A stretch of DNA of 64,000 nucleotides from OMIW01 sp044235645 (GCA_044235645.1 JBIIHQ010000009.1:62001-126000); one strand, 5' to 3'. Numbered from the stretch's first letter, positions 52,213-62,649 are shown. Made by a program: numbers and translations. The notes: a model not told the origin generated them from the sequence alone.

Positions 52213-54000
52213 CTACTGGAGGAGCCCCACTAGGAAGACGAGGAATTGAACCGCGGCAATCTTCATCACTAGTGCTACCGGATAGGCCGTCGCATAGCTC
52301 ACCATCGGAACCGTCGAATCAACCGTGTTCGCCATGACGCCGAGCGCCGGGGTAGACGTCATCGCCCCACACAATCCTCCTAAGGTCTCAAGAGGCCGCA
52401 TCCGCATCACCAGTCGCGCAACGAGATATCCGATACAGAGAGGAGTAACTGATGTCAAGATCGCAACTACGAAGAGGATAAATCCGTATTGCTGAACAAT
52501 ACTCACGAATGAGCCTCCCGCCTGAACCCCCGCCTCAGCAAGAAAGAGCACCAGACCGATCTCTCGCAAAACCTGCTGTGCAGCGAGCGGAACTCGCGCT
52601 GCAATGCGCCCGATGCGGCCGAAATGACCAAGTATCAACGCAACTAGCAGGGTTCCACCGGCAAGGCCAAGATGGATCGGCTGCGTCCCCGGCAAACTAA
52701 ACGGAATCAACCCTACGAATATACCGAAAAGAACTCCTCCCGCCAAAGAATAGAGGTCGGTCTCCTGCAGAGCTTTCTCTCTGTGCCCAACGAAACGTGA
52801 GAACTCCGACAACGCCTCCTGACTCGCCACCACCGTTATCTGATCAGCATACTCCAAAGAGGTCGAACTGACTGGGACAAACTCTCCTCCCATGCGCCGG
52901 ATTCGGGTAATCAAAACCGAATGAGTGCGAAAGAGATCGAGCTCCGCAAGGGTTTTTCCTACAACCTGAGGCGAGGTAACCACAAAGGTATCACGGGTAC
53001 TCACTAATTCATCGTCGTGCCATCCGTGCGCATCGAACTCTTCGCCGAAGAAATTGATAACAGAGGTCGAATTCCTCTCATCACCGACCACAAGCAAAAC
53101 CTGCCCTTCCTCGAACACACAATCGCGGGTAATCGGGATAAGCTTCCCTTCCACCATCCGCCTCGTGATCCGGAATCCTAGGCTCGACATTATCTCCGCG
53201 TGGGGGCTGATAATCGCTTTTCCAAACAAAGCTGGATTCTTTACCTTGACCCCAAGACGCACGATATGACGCTCAGATCGACCTGTGTCACCTCCTTCTT
53301 CCGCTAGATTCAACCTCAGCAATCGGGGCAAAAGCTGCACAAACAGAACTATTCCCAACACTCCCGCTGGATAGGCTACCCCGTACCCAACTGAAATTAG
53401 CGATTTAGTCCCCGCGACGGAATCAAGCGCCGCTGCTAGCGCCGGGGTGCTTGTGAGAGAGCCCGCAAAAATACCCGCTGCTAGCTCAACAGGGATACCA
53501 ACGATTGAGGCAGCTATCCCAACTGTCAACACAGCCCCCAACACAACAACGACCGTCATCTGGGCTAGCTGCTTCCCCGACCGAGCGAAGGATGAAAAGA
53601 ACGAGGGACCCGCGCCAATGCCCACGCTGTAAATAAAAAGAACCAAACCCAGGGAACCAACACCCGCCGGGACCGTGTAACCCAGATGGCCCAAAAGAAG
53701 GGCCGAGAAGATTACTCCCGACGAGCCGAGCGAGAGCTTACCAACCTCAATTCGACCGATCAGCAATCCTGCACCAATAACGGCAAAGAGCGCAAATAGA
53801 TCATTTTGGAGGAGAATCTGTATTGTCGATGGAGCGTGTGAGGATACAGACGCCGTTCCATCTCCCCCTCCCGATACTGCTCCGTGTAACTGACCCGTCG
53901 CTATCGCAAATTCAGGTATCCCGAGGATGGCACCGATGGTGCAGAGACATATCAGGGCAAAAAACATCAATTCCCGCGGCTTAGCTGTAACTTTATTCAT
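52213..54000 (-). CDS. AspT/YidE-type antiporter with TrkA-C domains
   Basis: 595 residues from ATG 53998-54000 chosen next to the first membrane helix; in-frame upstream starts (to 54090) also lack a ribosome binding site. Two membrane blocks of about five to six helices (residues 20-180 and 400-590) flank a cytoplasmic part with two TrkA-C-like domains (R-L-G-V-K-V-K-N-P and L-F-R-T-H-S-V-L-I-T-R-I-R). This is the aspartate-alanine/AspT, YidE, YbjL putative transporter layout. Repeated S-G-T-P-A-L-A and S-T-P-A-L-G motifs occur in the two halves. Substrate unknown. Confidence 0.85.
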   Translation of the reverse strand: MNKVTAKPRELMFFALICLCTIGAILGIPEFAIATGQLHGAVSGGGDGTASVSSHAPSTIQILLQNDLFALFAVIGAGLLIGRIEVGKLSLGSSGVIFSALLLGHLGYTVPAGVGSLGLVLFIYSVGIGAGPSFFSSFARSGKQLAQMTVVVVLGAVLTVGIAASIVGIPVELAAGIFAGSLTSTPALAAALDSVAGTKSLISVGYGVAYPAGVLGIVLFVQLLPRLLRLNLAEEGGDTGRSERHIVRLGVKVKNPALFGKAIISPHAEIMSSLGFRITRRMVEGKLIPITRDCVFEEGQVLLVVGDERNSTSVINFFGEEFDAHGWHDDELVSTRDTFVVTSPQVVGKTLAELDLFRTHSVLITRIRRMGGEFVPVSSTSLEYADQITVVASQEALSEFSRFVGHREKALQETDLYSLAGGVLFGIFVGLIPFSLPGTQPIHLGLAGGTLLVALILGHFGRIGRIAARVPLAAQQVLREIGLVLFLAEAGVQAGGSFVSIVQQYGFILFVVAILTSVTPLCIGYLVARLVMRMRPLETLGGLCGAMTSTPALGVMANTVDSTVPMVSYATAYPVALVMKIAAVQFLVFLVGLLQ

Positions 54001-54333
54001 AGAGAAACGCCGCGAGTGAGCAGGTAATAAATTCATAACAAAAGTGGGGCCCCAGTCACAACACATTTGAAACCGCAGTAAGTTCACCACTGCCGAAAGT
54101 ATACGCCAGATTGGGTTATCTAGCCAAAACTTCCCCTATTTTTTATGAATAATTACCCATTTATTCCAACCTCTGCTGACCGATTGTGGACACTGTGGTA
54201 GGATATTGGAGCAGTTGACGGCCGTTCATTCCCTCGCCTTCTCCCCCTCTTTCTTGTCCGCACCCGTAAGCCGACTATCAGGGTATTTCGCTCACCGTTG
54301 CATCGTACCTTTTTGTTTCAAGATGTGATCGCT

Positions 54334-55266
54334 ATGGCCTCATATTCCCCTTTTCAACTCCTCATCCACGGAGGTGCTGGCCAAATCCTCCAAAAGGAGG
54401 ATTACACTGAAAGCATAGCCACCATCCTCTCGGCTGGGCGTTCCCTCCTTGCTGATGGTGCGCCAGCTATCTCCGTCGTTGAGCGCTGCGTACAACTCCT
54501 AGAGGACGACCCGCTTTTCAATGCAGGGAGGGGCTCAGTTCTGAATAGTAAGGGAGGTATCGAGATGGATGCTGCGATCATGGAGGGGAACCTCCTCGCG
54601 GCAGGCTCAGTAGCAGGAATTTGGGGAGTAAAAAATCCAGTATCGCTCGCGCGACGAGTGATGGAGGAAACTGAGCACGTCATGCTCATCGGCGAAGGTG
54701 CTGTCGAGTTCGCCAGACTGATAGGGGCTCCATTTGAAGAGGATGATTATTTCCTGACTGAGCGTCGAATTGAGCAATGGCATCGAGCAAAAAAGGCAAA
54801 TCAAACCGCCCTTGATCACGACGATCCAACCCCAACTCGGCCCAGCTCACACAGCGACCGAAAGTTCGGCACCGTGGGCGCGGTTGCCCGCGATAGCTCG
54901 GGCAATCTTGCTGCGGCGACCTCAACAGGAGGGATTACGAACAAGCAGTTCGGTCGAGTGGGTGATTCTCCGATCATTGGTGCGGGGGTTTTCGCCGATA
55001 ACGAAACATGTGCCGTATCTGCCACCGGCCACGGCGAAGGATTTCTCCGAACCACCATCGCCAAGCGTATTGCGGAGTATATTGCCTATCAAGGGCGGGA
55101 CGCGCAGGCAGCAGCAGATGCTGCCATAGCTCATTTGAAGGCACGGGTAGGGGGAGTCGGGGGGGTTATAGTAATTGACAGAGCTGGCCACTGGGGGAGT
55201 AGCTTTTCCTCTGCAGCGATGATTCACGGGCGGGCTGATGCGGATGGAATAGTGGTCATGACCTAG
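54334..55266 (+). CDS. Isoaspartyl peptidase/L-asparaginase (Ntn-hydrolase)
   Basis: 310 residues from ATG 54334, the position where the family's L-L-I-H-G-G-A-G start lies; longer in-frame forms are possible. It is made as a precursor that cleaves itself before Thr180, in F-G-T-V-G-A-V-A, leaving the catalytic N-terminal Thr. Other marks are N-A-G-R-G-S, A-A-A-T-S-T-G-G and S-A-T-G-H-G-E. It hydrolyses isoaspartyl dipeptides and asparagine. A 333-base spacer with no visible gene precedes it. Confidence 0.92.
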   Translation: MASYSPFQLLIHGGAGQILQKEDYTESIATILSAGRSLLADGAPAISVVERCVQLLEDDPLFNAGRGSVLNSKGGIEMDAAIMEGNLLAAGSVAGIWGVKNPVSLARRVMEETEHVMLIGEGAVEFARLIGAPFEEDDYFLTERRIEQWHRAKKANQTALDHDDPTPTRPSSHSDRKFGTVGAVARDSSGNLAAATSTGGITNKQFGRVGDSPIIGAGVFADNETCAVSATGHGEGFLRTTIAKRIAEYIAYQGRDAQAAADAAIAHLKARVGGVGGVIVIDRAGHWGSSFSSAAMIHGRADADGIVVMT

Positions 55267-55446
55267 GCTAATTATTTTCCAATTCAACTTGTTTTTGCTC
55301 CAAGTTTGTTTTACGGTTCCGGGCGTTTAACGGGTTACCGACCACGAGGGCACAACCCATCACATCATCGGTGCGTGTCCGCGAGATTATGAGTCCGACC
55401 AATAAACGTTCGGACAAACGGTGCCCTTCCGAGCAACGGAGTTACT

Positions 55447-57666
55447 GTGGTACCCACGCCAGAATCTGCGCGGCATGACGATTCCCCTCGCCTTCCGTCC
55501 CTGACCCCCTCTCAGATCGATGCTTTTGGTGCGACGCATACGATGCAACGTTATGACGCTATCAGGGCTGACATTGTTGAAGGGCTTCGCTGTGATGCTC
55601 CTCGGGGAAGTGCCGCTCAAAGGGGCCATATAACGGTCTCAGCTCCATCACAATCGACGATTGCGGACATCCTACCGGTGCGCCAGTTCGAGCCACAGAT
55701 AAGAGAGCTTCTGGAGGCAAACGATATCGTCATTCTCACCTCCGAGACCGGCTCGGGCAAAACCACGCAAATACCGCAAATCCTTGGAGAACTAGGTCTA
55801 TCTGTTCTCGTTACTCAGCCTCGACGGGTGACAACCACGAGCGCCGCCGAACGAGTTGCTGAGGAGATGGGGGAACTACTGGGCGGCACCGTGGGCTTCG
55901 CCCATGGGCTTGAAAAAAATTACTCAGCTGCTGACACACGGATCCTCTTCTGTACCGATGGATACGAGCTCGTCCGCGAGCTCTCAGCCGGGCGCGATAA
56001 ACGAAAGTTCGATGTCCTCGTCCTCGACGAGATTCACGAGATGAACTCGAATATGGTGCTGCTACTGGCGCTCGCTCGTGAGTATGTACAAGAGCATCCG
56101 GGGACTAAGTTGATGGTGATGTCGGCGACGATGAATGCAGACACAATCGCAGCCTATATGGGATACGATGGAGCGCCGGCACCCGTCTTAGAAATTCCAG
56201 GAAGAACCTTTCCGGTTGCAGTCGCCGAGCCGATTGCATCCGAGAAGCTCGACCTCTATGCCCGAATTGAAGCGGAGATAACATTCCGAGTTTCCCAACA
56301 GGAAGAGCTACTGGTGTTTCTGCCAGGCAAGCGAGAAATTGAAAGAATGAGTGCCAATCTCCGAAAAATGGGGCTGGAAGCAGCTATCATTCCGTTTCAC
56401 AGCGAGCTATCGCGCGAGGCGCTCGATGAAGCATTCATCAATAGGGGCCAGCCTCGGGTAATTCTTGCGACCAATATAGCCCAAACAGGTCTCACTCTCT
56501 CGGTAGATACCGTCATCGATAGTGGCCTTGAGCGAAGCATCTCCCAGATTTATAACGATAATGCGCTTGACGTCTCCGAGATATCTCAGTTCGACGTCGC
56601 TCAACGCATGGGACGCGTTGGGCGCGATAAACCGGGTGCATATGTGTATCTGGGAATCACGCCGATTGACCAGCTTCCGGCTGAGCCCACCCCGGATCTA
56701 CTGCGCAGCTCGATCGACTCACTCGTTCTGAGATTGCTTCACGCTGGCCGTCCGATTGAGACGATGAATCTCCTCCATCAACCGACTGAAGAGCAGGTTC
56801 GGGTAAGCTATCAGCGGCTCGCTGAACTGGGGATTATTCATAATCACCGCGGCCAACACTCCATCACCAAGCTCGGGAAGCAGGTCGTCAAGCTTCCCGT
56901 TGATGTTCGTGCTGGAATTATGATTTCCGAGGCACTTCGACGAGAAGGCGAGTTCCCAGGAATTACTCGCGAAGTTATCGACATCGTCGCGGTTCTCGAG
57001 ACGGGCAGTATGACTGATCCGCGAATGGAAAGAGAGTGGAAGAAGTTGTTCCGAGGGGAGGATCGTTCTGATCTCCTGGGGCAACTTGCCATCTTTCATG
57101 AGGCTGAAGGGAGAGCTCACTACTGGTATATTAATCACGGAGTCAAAGAGCGGCAGATCGAGAGAGCTGTCTCCGTTCGACAGCTACTCCTGGACCGAAT
57201 TGAACTTTCTGAGGAGACCACCGGGCCACACCATGGAGTTCCGATGGGCTGGGAGTCCAGTTACCGCCGACAGGTGCTCGAATGCGTGTGGAGTGGGATG
57301 ATTGATTCCGCGTTCCGACGGGTTCGGGATGGATGGACCAACGGCTCAGGAGTTCGGCAACTGCCGAGAGATTCAGTCCTCAAAGAGGCCAAACTAGTCG
57401 TCGGTGCGCCCTTCGGAATCGGAAATGGAAGTACCCCCGATGAATCCGAGATGCAGCACTTCGTCTTTTCAGCGACAGAGATAGACCCGAGCTGGTATAA
57501 AAACCATTTCGGACATCTCCCGGAAAGGAAACAAAGACTCGCTCAAGGGCTATCGAGTCAGGCGCACGAGGACCGGAAGCATCGCCACCATGACCGCGAC
57601 CGATCATCAAAGTTGGGTAAGCAGGGAAGGCGTCGCGACCATCACGATGGCAGATCACGACATTAA
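55447..57666 (+). CDS. DEAH-box ATP-dependent helicase (HrpA-like)
   Basis: 739 residues with GTG start and GGAG at five bases. Walker A S-E-T-G-S-G-K-T-T (99-107), motif II D-E-I-H (194-197, the DEAH slot with Ile), S-A-T-M, and motif VI Q-R-x-G-R-V-G-R. A winged-helix/HA2-like part follows. It is much shorter than HrpA (about 1300) or HrpB (about 800) and the C-terminal OB-fold-like end looks divergent. The last 40 residues are an unusual His/Arg/Asp-rich tail (E-D-R-K-H-R-H-H-D-R-D). It acts on RNA, perhaps with that tail binding nucleic acid. Confidence 0.88.
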   Translation: MVPTPESARHDDSPRLPSLTPSQIDAFGATHTMQRYDAIRADIVEGLRCDAPRGSAAQRGHITVSAPSQSTIADILPVRQFEPQIRELLEANDIVILTSETGSGKTTQIPQILGELGLSVLVTQPRRVTTTSAAERVAEEMGELLGGTVGFAHGLEKNYSAADTRILFCTDGYELVRELSAGRDKRKFDVLVLDEIHEMNSNMVLLLALAREYVQEHPGTKLMVMSATMNADTIAAYMGYDGAPAPVLEIPGRTFPVAVAEPIASEKLDLYARIEAEITFRVSQQEELLVFLPGKREIERMSANLRKMGLEAAIIPFHSELSREALDEAFINRGQPRVILATNIAQTGLTLSVDTVIDSGLERSISQIYNDNALDVSEISQFDVAQRMGRVGRDKPGAYVYLGITPIDQLPAEPTPDLLRSSIDSLVLRLLHAGRPIETMNLLHQPTEEQVRVSYQRLAELGIIHNHRGQHSITKLGKQVVKLPVDVRAGIMISEALRREGEFPGITREVIDIVAVLETGSMTDPRMEREWKKLFRGEDRSDLLGQLAIFHEAEGRAHYWYINHGVKERQIERAVSVRQLLLDRIELSEETTGPHHGVPMGWESSYRRQVLECVWSGMIDSAFRRVRDGWTNGSGVRQLPRDSVLKEAKLVVGAPFGIGNGSTPDESEMQHFVFSATEIDPSWYKNHFGHLPERKQRLAQGLSSQAHEDRKHRHHDRDRSSKLGKQGRRRDHHDGRSRH

Positions 57667-57685
57667 AGACGCCTGCAAAATCGCT

Positions 57686-59308
57686 CTACGAGAGGAAATC
57701 CTCCAACGCATGGTGGGGATTTTGTTCCCCTACAAATCTCCGCTCCCACTCGCTCGTACACAGCAGAACGACTCGTCCTGCCTTATCGAGAGCAAGATAT
57801 GAGCCTTGGGTTTTGCGCAACGTCGCAGGGTCACCTTTGAGATATGAGCTAAACTTGTAGGGCAAAAAGTCGATACCAACCGTGACACCATACTCTTCGC
57901 GGAGCCGATATTCGAGCACCTCAAACTGCAACTTCCCCACAGCCGCAACAAAAGGCGGATCGCTTGGATGTTGCCACGACCGCATGATCTGGATCGCCCC
58001 CTCATTACTGAGCTGATCAAGCCCTTTCTCGAATGCTTTGAGCCTTAGGACATCTTTGGGCCGCACTTGGGCCATTACTTCGGGAGGAAACTGTGGCATC
58101 GGGAGAAAATTAAAATCGCGCTGCACTGAGATCGTATCACCGATCGCATACAGTCCCGGATTAATCACCCCCACAATGTCTCCCGGATAGGCATCTTCAA
58201 CAGTATCCCGATCCTGGGCGACCATCGAGTATGACCGAGCAAGTCGCACTTCCTTACCCGTCCTATGATGTTTGACCACCATGTCTCGTTCAAATCGACC
58301 GGAGCATACCCGCACGAATGCCATACTGTCGCGATGGCGCGGATTCATATTTGCCTGAATCTTGAACACGTATCCAGAAAACGGTGTGGTGACCGGGTCA
58401 ATTACCTCTGGATTACCAGCACTTCCCGTTGCCTGATACGCCCTCGGCGAGGGGGCGAGATCGAGAAAAGCATCAAAGAAAGGCTCGACTCCGTAATTGG
58501 TCAACGCCGAACCAAAAAAGACCGGTGTCATCTCTCCTGCGAGAAACTGATCACGGTCAAAGCTATTTCCCGCAATGTCAAGAAGCTCAAGCTCTTCCCG
58601 AAGCTGCGCGGTGACCGGACCATCGACCCAACGCTCAACGTCACCGAGCGGCACCTCGTTCACCCCCGCTTTCAGTGTCCCCCCCTTCTCGGAACGCTCA
58701 AAAAGCACCGCTACATCGCGGGCTCGGTCAACAACCCCCGCAAACTCACGCCCATAGCCGATGGGCCAATTACGGGGGGAGGATTGAATACCAAGGACCG
58801 ATTCGACCTCATGGAGAAGGTCGAGCATCTCGCGCGACGGAAGATCGAGCTTGTTGATAAAGGTAAGGATTGGGATCGAACGCATCCGACATACCGTAAA
58901 GAGCTTCTTGGTTTGCTCTTCGACCCCTTTAGCAGCATCGATAACCATGATAGCGCTGTCAGCAGCCGTCAAGGTACGATAGGTGTCTTCGCTGAAATCC
59001 TGATGACCCGGGGTGTCAAGGACATTAATAATCCGTCCTTTGTAAGGGAACTGCATCGCGGATGCGGTAATTGAGATACCGCGCTCTTGCTCCATACCCA
59101 TCCAGTCGGAGCTCGTCGCCTTACTACCCTTACGTCCTCGAACCATTCCGGCGGTTCTCACCATGCCCGAATAGAGGAGCAGCTTCTCAGTAAGCGTCGT
59201 TTTGCCCGCATCGGGGTGGCTAATGATCGCAAATGTGCGACGATTCCCTACCTCGGCAGCTAGCCGTTGTGCATCGCTTACGGAATAACCTTCACTTCTC
59301 TGATTCAT
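57686..59308 (-). CDS. prfC: Peptide chain release factor 3
   Basis: 540 residues from ATG 59306-59308; an upstream in-frame start gives 19 more residues without family match. GTPase that recycles RF1/RF2 from the ribosome. G1 is S-H-P-D-A-G-K-T-T (30-38), G3 D-T-P-G-H-Q-D-F, G4 N-K-L-D; the N-terminal E-V-x-x-R-R-T-F-A-I-I-S is typical. Converges with the helicase gene, with 19 bases between stops. Confidence 0.95.
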   Translation of the reverse strand: MNQRSEGYSVSDAQRLAAEVGNRRTFAIISHPDAGKTTLTEKLLLYSGMVRTAGMVRGRKGSKATSSDWMGMEQERGISITASAMQFPYKGRIINVLDTPGHQDFSEDTYRTLTAADSAIMVIDAAKGVEEQTKKLFTVCRMRSIPILTFINKLDLPSREMLDLLHEVESVLGIQSSPRNWPIGYGREFAGVVDRARDVAVLFERSEKGGTLKAGVNEVPLGDVERWVDGPVTAQLREELELLDIAGNSFDRDQFLAGEMTPVFFGSALTNYGVEPFFDAFLDLAPSPRAYQATGSAGNPEVIDPVTTPFSGYVFKIQANMNPRHRDSMAFVRVCSGRFERDMVVKHHRTGKEVRLARSYSMVAQDRDTVEDAYPGDIVGVINPGLYAIGDTISVQRDFNFLPMPQFPPEVMAQVRPKDVLRLKAFEKGLDQLSNEGAIQIMRSWQHPSDPPFVAAVGKLQFEVLEYRLREEYGVTVGIDFLPYKFSSYLKGDPATLRKTQGSYLALDKAGRVVLLCTSEWERRFVGEQNPHHALEDFLS

Positions 59309-59383
59309 GGCACTACAAAAGGAAAAAACAACGATTTGATGCCACCCCGGCGGCGTATCGACCACTATTAACCCTAATTCCAG

Positions 59384-59830
59384 CTATCTTTTGTCGAGTG
59401 GCCCCTCATGTAAAGAGAGTCGCTGGGATGACCATTCGCTGACTCCCCTCATCGCATCAACCTCAATCTCAACCAATAATCGAGGATCAACAAGCCGTAC
59501 CACCTGCACAATCGAGCTAGCCGGGCGAACGGCCTCAAATACTTCGTGGTGAGCCCGAGCATATTCGCCGAAATCAGCGAGATTGGTGACCATTAAGCGG
59601 GTCCGAACGACATCGGTAAGCGCAAAACCTGACCCCGCAAGAATCTTTTTGACCTGCTCCAGGGCAAATCTGGTTTGTGCGTACGAGCTGCTTCCTCCAA
59701 CAACATCACCCGATGCCACTTGAGCTGTCGTTCCTGATATCGCAAGGGTATTACCTATCTGGACCGCCCGAGAGAACCCACGGAGAGGCTCCCAGGGTGA
59801 GCCTGAAGCATAGTTGATTCTTTCCGTCAT
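59384..59830 (-). CDS. RidA-family protein
   Basis: 148 residues with ATG start. Imine/enamine deaminase fold (YjgF/YER057c/UK114). It has the N-terminal S-G-S-P-W-E (variant), T-L-A-I-S-G-T-T-A, then Q-V-K-K-I-L, D-V-V-R-T-R-L-M-V-T-N and V-E-I-E-V-D-A near the end. The conserved substrate-binding Arg is likely R in V-R-T-R. It probably handles reactive amino-acid intermediates. Follows prfC in the same direction. Confidence 0.82.
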   Translation of the reverse strand: MTERINYASGSPWEPLRGFSRAVQIGNTLAISGTTAQVASGDVVGGSSSYAQTRFALEQVKKILAGSGFALTDVVRTRLMVTNLADFGEYARAHHEVFEAVRPASSIVQVVRLVDPRLLVEIEVDAMRGVSEWSSQRLSLHEGPLDKR

Positions 59831-59899
59831 TGTTCATCTCCAAAGAGATTCAGATTAACCACCCTATCCGTGCCCATACACTCTCGCACCCCTTAAGAT

Positions 59900-60361
59900 T
59901 TACCCCTCAGCGAGTTCTCGTGCCACACGCTCCTGTTCCTCTGAGAGTTGGAATCTATAGCGCAACTGCGTGGCAAACCTACGTTCGGAGCGGGCAATCT
60001 CTCCATCTGCCATGACGATGCGCCAGCAAACACTAAGAAGCAGCAATCGTTGATCGGGAGAATACGTCTGATTGAGGAGAGCGAATACCTCATTGAGATT
60101 TTCCCCCTGCTTTGTTTGATCGGCTACCCGCCTCAGGAGGGCGGGAATCTGCTCCTCACTTTCAGCGAAATAGGTCATGACAACGTCCATGATAGCGCCG
60201 GCCTCTTCATCGGCAATATCAGAATCCGAGCGGGTTATCTCAATAAGGAGCCTCACCACCGCCTCCAGCACCTCCTGGCCAACCGGCCTTCCCGCATGAT
60301 CAACTGCTATCGAATCAATGACCGGTTTGCGGCCAAAAAGTGATTTTATCAATTTGAGCAT
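59900..60361 (-). CDS. TerB-family protein
   Basis: 153 residues with ATG start. Residues of about 25-150 match the TerB (tellurite-resistance/DUF) all-helical domain: two copies of a helix pair with acidic turns, D-S-D-I-A-D-E-E-A and M-A-D-G-E-I-A-R-S-E, the latter being the classic divalent-metal site pattern. Role unknown (stress/metal sensing in other genomes). Confidence 0.75.
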   Translation of the reverse strand: MLKLIKSLFGRKPVIDSIAVDHAGRPVGQEVLEAVVRLLIEITRSDSDIADEEAGAIMDVVMTYFAESEEQIPALLRRVADQTKQGENLNEVFALLNQTYSPDQRLLLLSVCWRIVMADGEIARSERRFATQLRYRFQLSEEQERVARELAEG

Positions 60362-60603
60362 GACTCCTCAGCGAAGATATCAAGGGAGCAGAAGGCCACT
60401 AGTATAGAGGCACCCAAAATAGAAGAACACCTTCTCCCCAGCGTCCCTTATCTCTCGAGGCTGTGCAAGTAAATTATCCCAAAAAGGAGACGGGGCATTC
60501 AAGAAACAGCTATCAAGCACCTATCTCCTATCTTCTGATTGTCCTCTTTTTCCTAATCGCAGAACATAGCCATGTTCCTCCTCTCATGTCGGAGATTTTT
60601 CTG

Positions 60604-62649
60604 ATGAGCCTGCCCTCTCTTAATCGCGTCCCCTCTGGCCCCACGATTCTCCTAGTCGAAGACGAAGTGCTCGTTGCAACCGAACTGCGCTACGCTCTTG
60701 AATCTGAGGGATTCATCGTATCGGGGACCTCATCATCTGCTGCTGAGGCGATCGAGAGCTGTCTCGCGCGACGACCCGATATCGCGGTCGTTGATATTCG
60801 TCTCAAGGGGAATATCGATGGTATCGACACCGCGAGCGCTCTTCGTAATCAATTCAGCATCCCGATAATTTTTCTGACTGCCCACGCTGCTCACGAAGAC
60901 CTAGAGCGTGCTGAAAAGGTTGAGCCCGTTGGATTTGTAATGAAGCCAGTGGTATTTCCTGAGCTCGTCGCAAGTCTCAAGCTCGGGATAGTTAAACATG
61001 AGGCTGAGCGTAAACTCCGGGCGAGTGAACGCCGACTCTCCACTATCCTCAGATGTCTCTCCGATGCGGTTATCGTAGTTAACAATAGAGGCACCGTAAA
61101 TTTTATCAATCAAGCAGGCCTACGCCTGCTCAACACGGAATCCGAACAAATTCTGGGTAAGCTGCTCTCAGAGGTCATATCGGTAGTCCATCCTCACGAG
61201 CGACACTCTGTCATTCCCGATCTCCATTACTCATCCAACCAAGACCCCGACACCCTGAGTGGCGGCCTCTTACCACAGACCGGCTTACTTCTTCATCAGA
61301 GGGAGGAAATACCGGTTGAAATCCAGTCTGCTCCAATGCTTGATGAAGAGGGGGGAGTGGTGGGTGGCATTCTTGTCGTCAGAGATATTTCTGAACAGAT
61401 TCGGGTCGATGCTATTAGACTTCAACTCGAGGAACGACTCTTCCAGGCACAAAAAATGGAATCCCTCGGGCAGCTTGCCGGGGGTATTGCCCATGATTTC
61501 AATAACCTCCTTACTGCGATACTCGGAAATATCAATCTACTAAAACATCAGGCACTCCCGTCTCACGACAAACTTCTTAGCGCGACCGAGCAGGCCTGTT
61601 CTCGCGCAGCGGAATTGGTCAGACAACTGCTTTCTTTCGGTCGTGGCGAATCGGACGGACATTCTGATTCTGAGGGCAATCGACCAATCGACATTACTTC
61701 CATCCTTAGCGAGGTTGTTGAGGTTGTTGAAGCCGCGTCACCAACTCCGGTGTCAATCGACACGAGAATCAGGAATCCCATCCCGATGCTCATGGGCAAT
61801 TCATCACAGGTTTATCAACTCATCATGAATCTCTGCATGAATGCGCGCGATGCTGTCCTGGAGTCGCGAGAATTGAATAGAAACAATCTCACCGCGCAGC
61901 GACCCGATATCCTTATATCACTCTCTCGCAAAAAAATACCGAATCATCTTCGAGCTACCATCGCTGGGGAGACCTCCGAGGTAGTAGAGCTTCGTGTGAG
62001 CGATTCCGGTATCGGTATGACTGAAGAGACGAAGCGTCGAATATTCGAGCCCTTTTTCACGACAAAACCGGTCGGAAAGGGCACTGGCCTCGGACTAGCT
62101 ACCGTCTACGGTATCGTTCGAAGACTCGGAGGAGCCATAGAGGTTGATTCTCAGATCGGTTCCGGTTCAACTTTTCGGGTACTCCTTCCCGCCCCGGCAG
62201 AGACTCGGCATACGGCAATCTCCCTCTCGTCAATCGCAGCCTCTTTCCGGGGTTCAGGCACCCTTCTTGTCGTCGATGGCGATCCGGTTGTCCGGGATAT
62301 CATCGGAGCGATGTTCAGTGAACTTGGGTATGGAACTCTTACCGCTGCATCAGCGAGCGAACTATTCGCCATTTTAGCAAAGGGTCAGAATGTCTCCGCA
62401 ATCGTTTGCTCGGCGGATCTTCCGGATAGCACCAACAATCAGCTCCTTGAAGCTCTTCATCTCCAAAGCCCTCACATCCCCGTAATCATGATCATCGATC
62501 GTGGTGCGCCCTCTCGCGACCTTGCCAAACTATCTCAAGTTTCCATCCTTCAAAAACCCTATAAGCTACACGACCTCGCTCGCGAAGTTTCTTCCGTCGT
62601 ATCAGCTCGCATGATTGGGGGGAACCAGCCCCTTCAAACGACATCATAA
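60604..62649 (+). CDS. Hybrid sensor kinase: receiver-PAS-HisKA-HATPase-receiver
   Basis: 681 residues from ATG 60604, with GGAG nine bases upstream; longer frames start in an unrelated segment. First receiver (5-125): V-E-D-E, phospho-Asp64 in V-V-D-I-R-L, Thr in F-L-T-A-H, Lys114. PAS (about 140-265). HisKA with His297 in G-I-A-H-D-F-N-N-L-L, HATPase with N-A-R-D-A-V, D-S-G-I-G-M and G-T-G-L-G-L. The second receiver has V-V-D-G-D-P, but Ser603 replaces the phospho-Asp (I-V-C-S-A-D-L-P), so it is probably inactive. No membrane helix: cytoplasmic. No output DNA-binding domain; a partner regulator must lie elsewhere. Confidence 0.88.
   Translation: MSLPSLNRVPSGPTILLVEDEVLVATELRYALESEGFIVSGTSSSAAEAIESCLARRPDIAVVDIRLKGNIDGIDTASALRNQFSIPIIFLTAHAAHEDLERAEKVEPVGFVMKPVVFPELVASLKLGIVKHEAERKLRASERRLSTILRCLSDAVIVVNNRGTVNFINQAGLRLLNTESEQILGKLLSEVISVVHPHERHSVIPDLHYSSNQDPDTLSGGLLPQTGLLLHQREEIPVEIQSAPMLDEEGGVVGGILVVRDISEQIRVDAIRLQLEERLFQAQKMESLGQLAGGIAHDFNNLLTAILGNINLLKHQALPSHDKLLSATEQACSRAAELVRQLLSFGRGESDGHSDSEGNRPIDITSILSEVVEVVEAASPTPVSIDTRIRNPIPMLMGNSSQVYQLIMNLCMNARDAVLESRELNRNNLTAQRPDILISLSRKKIPNHLRATIAGETSEVVELRVSDSGIGMTEETKRRIFEPFFTTKPVGKGTGLGLATVYGIVRRLGGAIEVDSQIGSGSTFRVLLPAPAETRHTAISLSSIAASFRGSGTLLVVDGDPVVRDIIGAMFSELGYGTLTAASASELFAILAKGQNVSAIVCSADLPDSTNNQLLEALHLQSPHIPVIMIIDRGAPSRDLAKLSQVSILQKPYKLHDLAREVSSVVSARMIGGNQPLQTTS

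Noticed and set aside
58265..59074. 269-codon plus-strand open frame
   Set aside because: Fully antisense to prfC, no motifs of its own.
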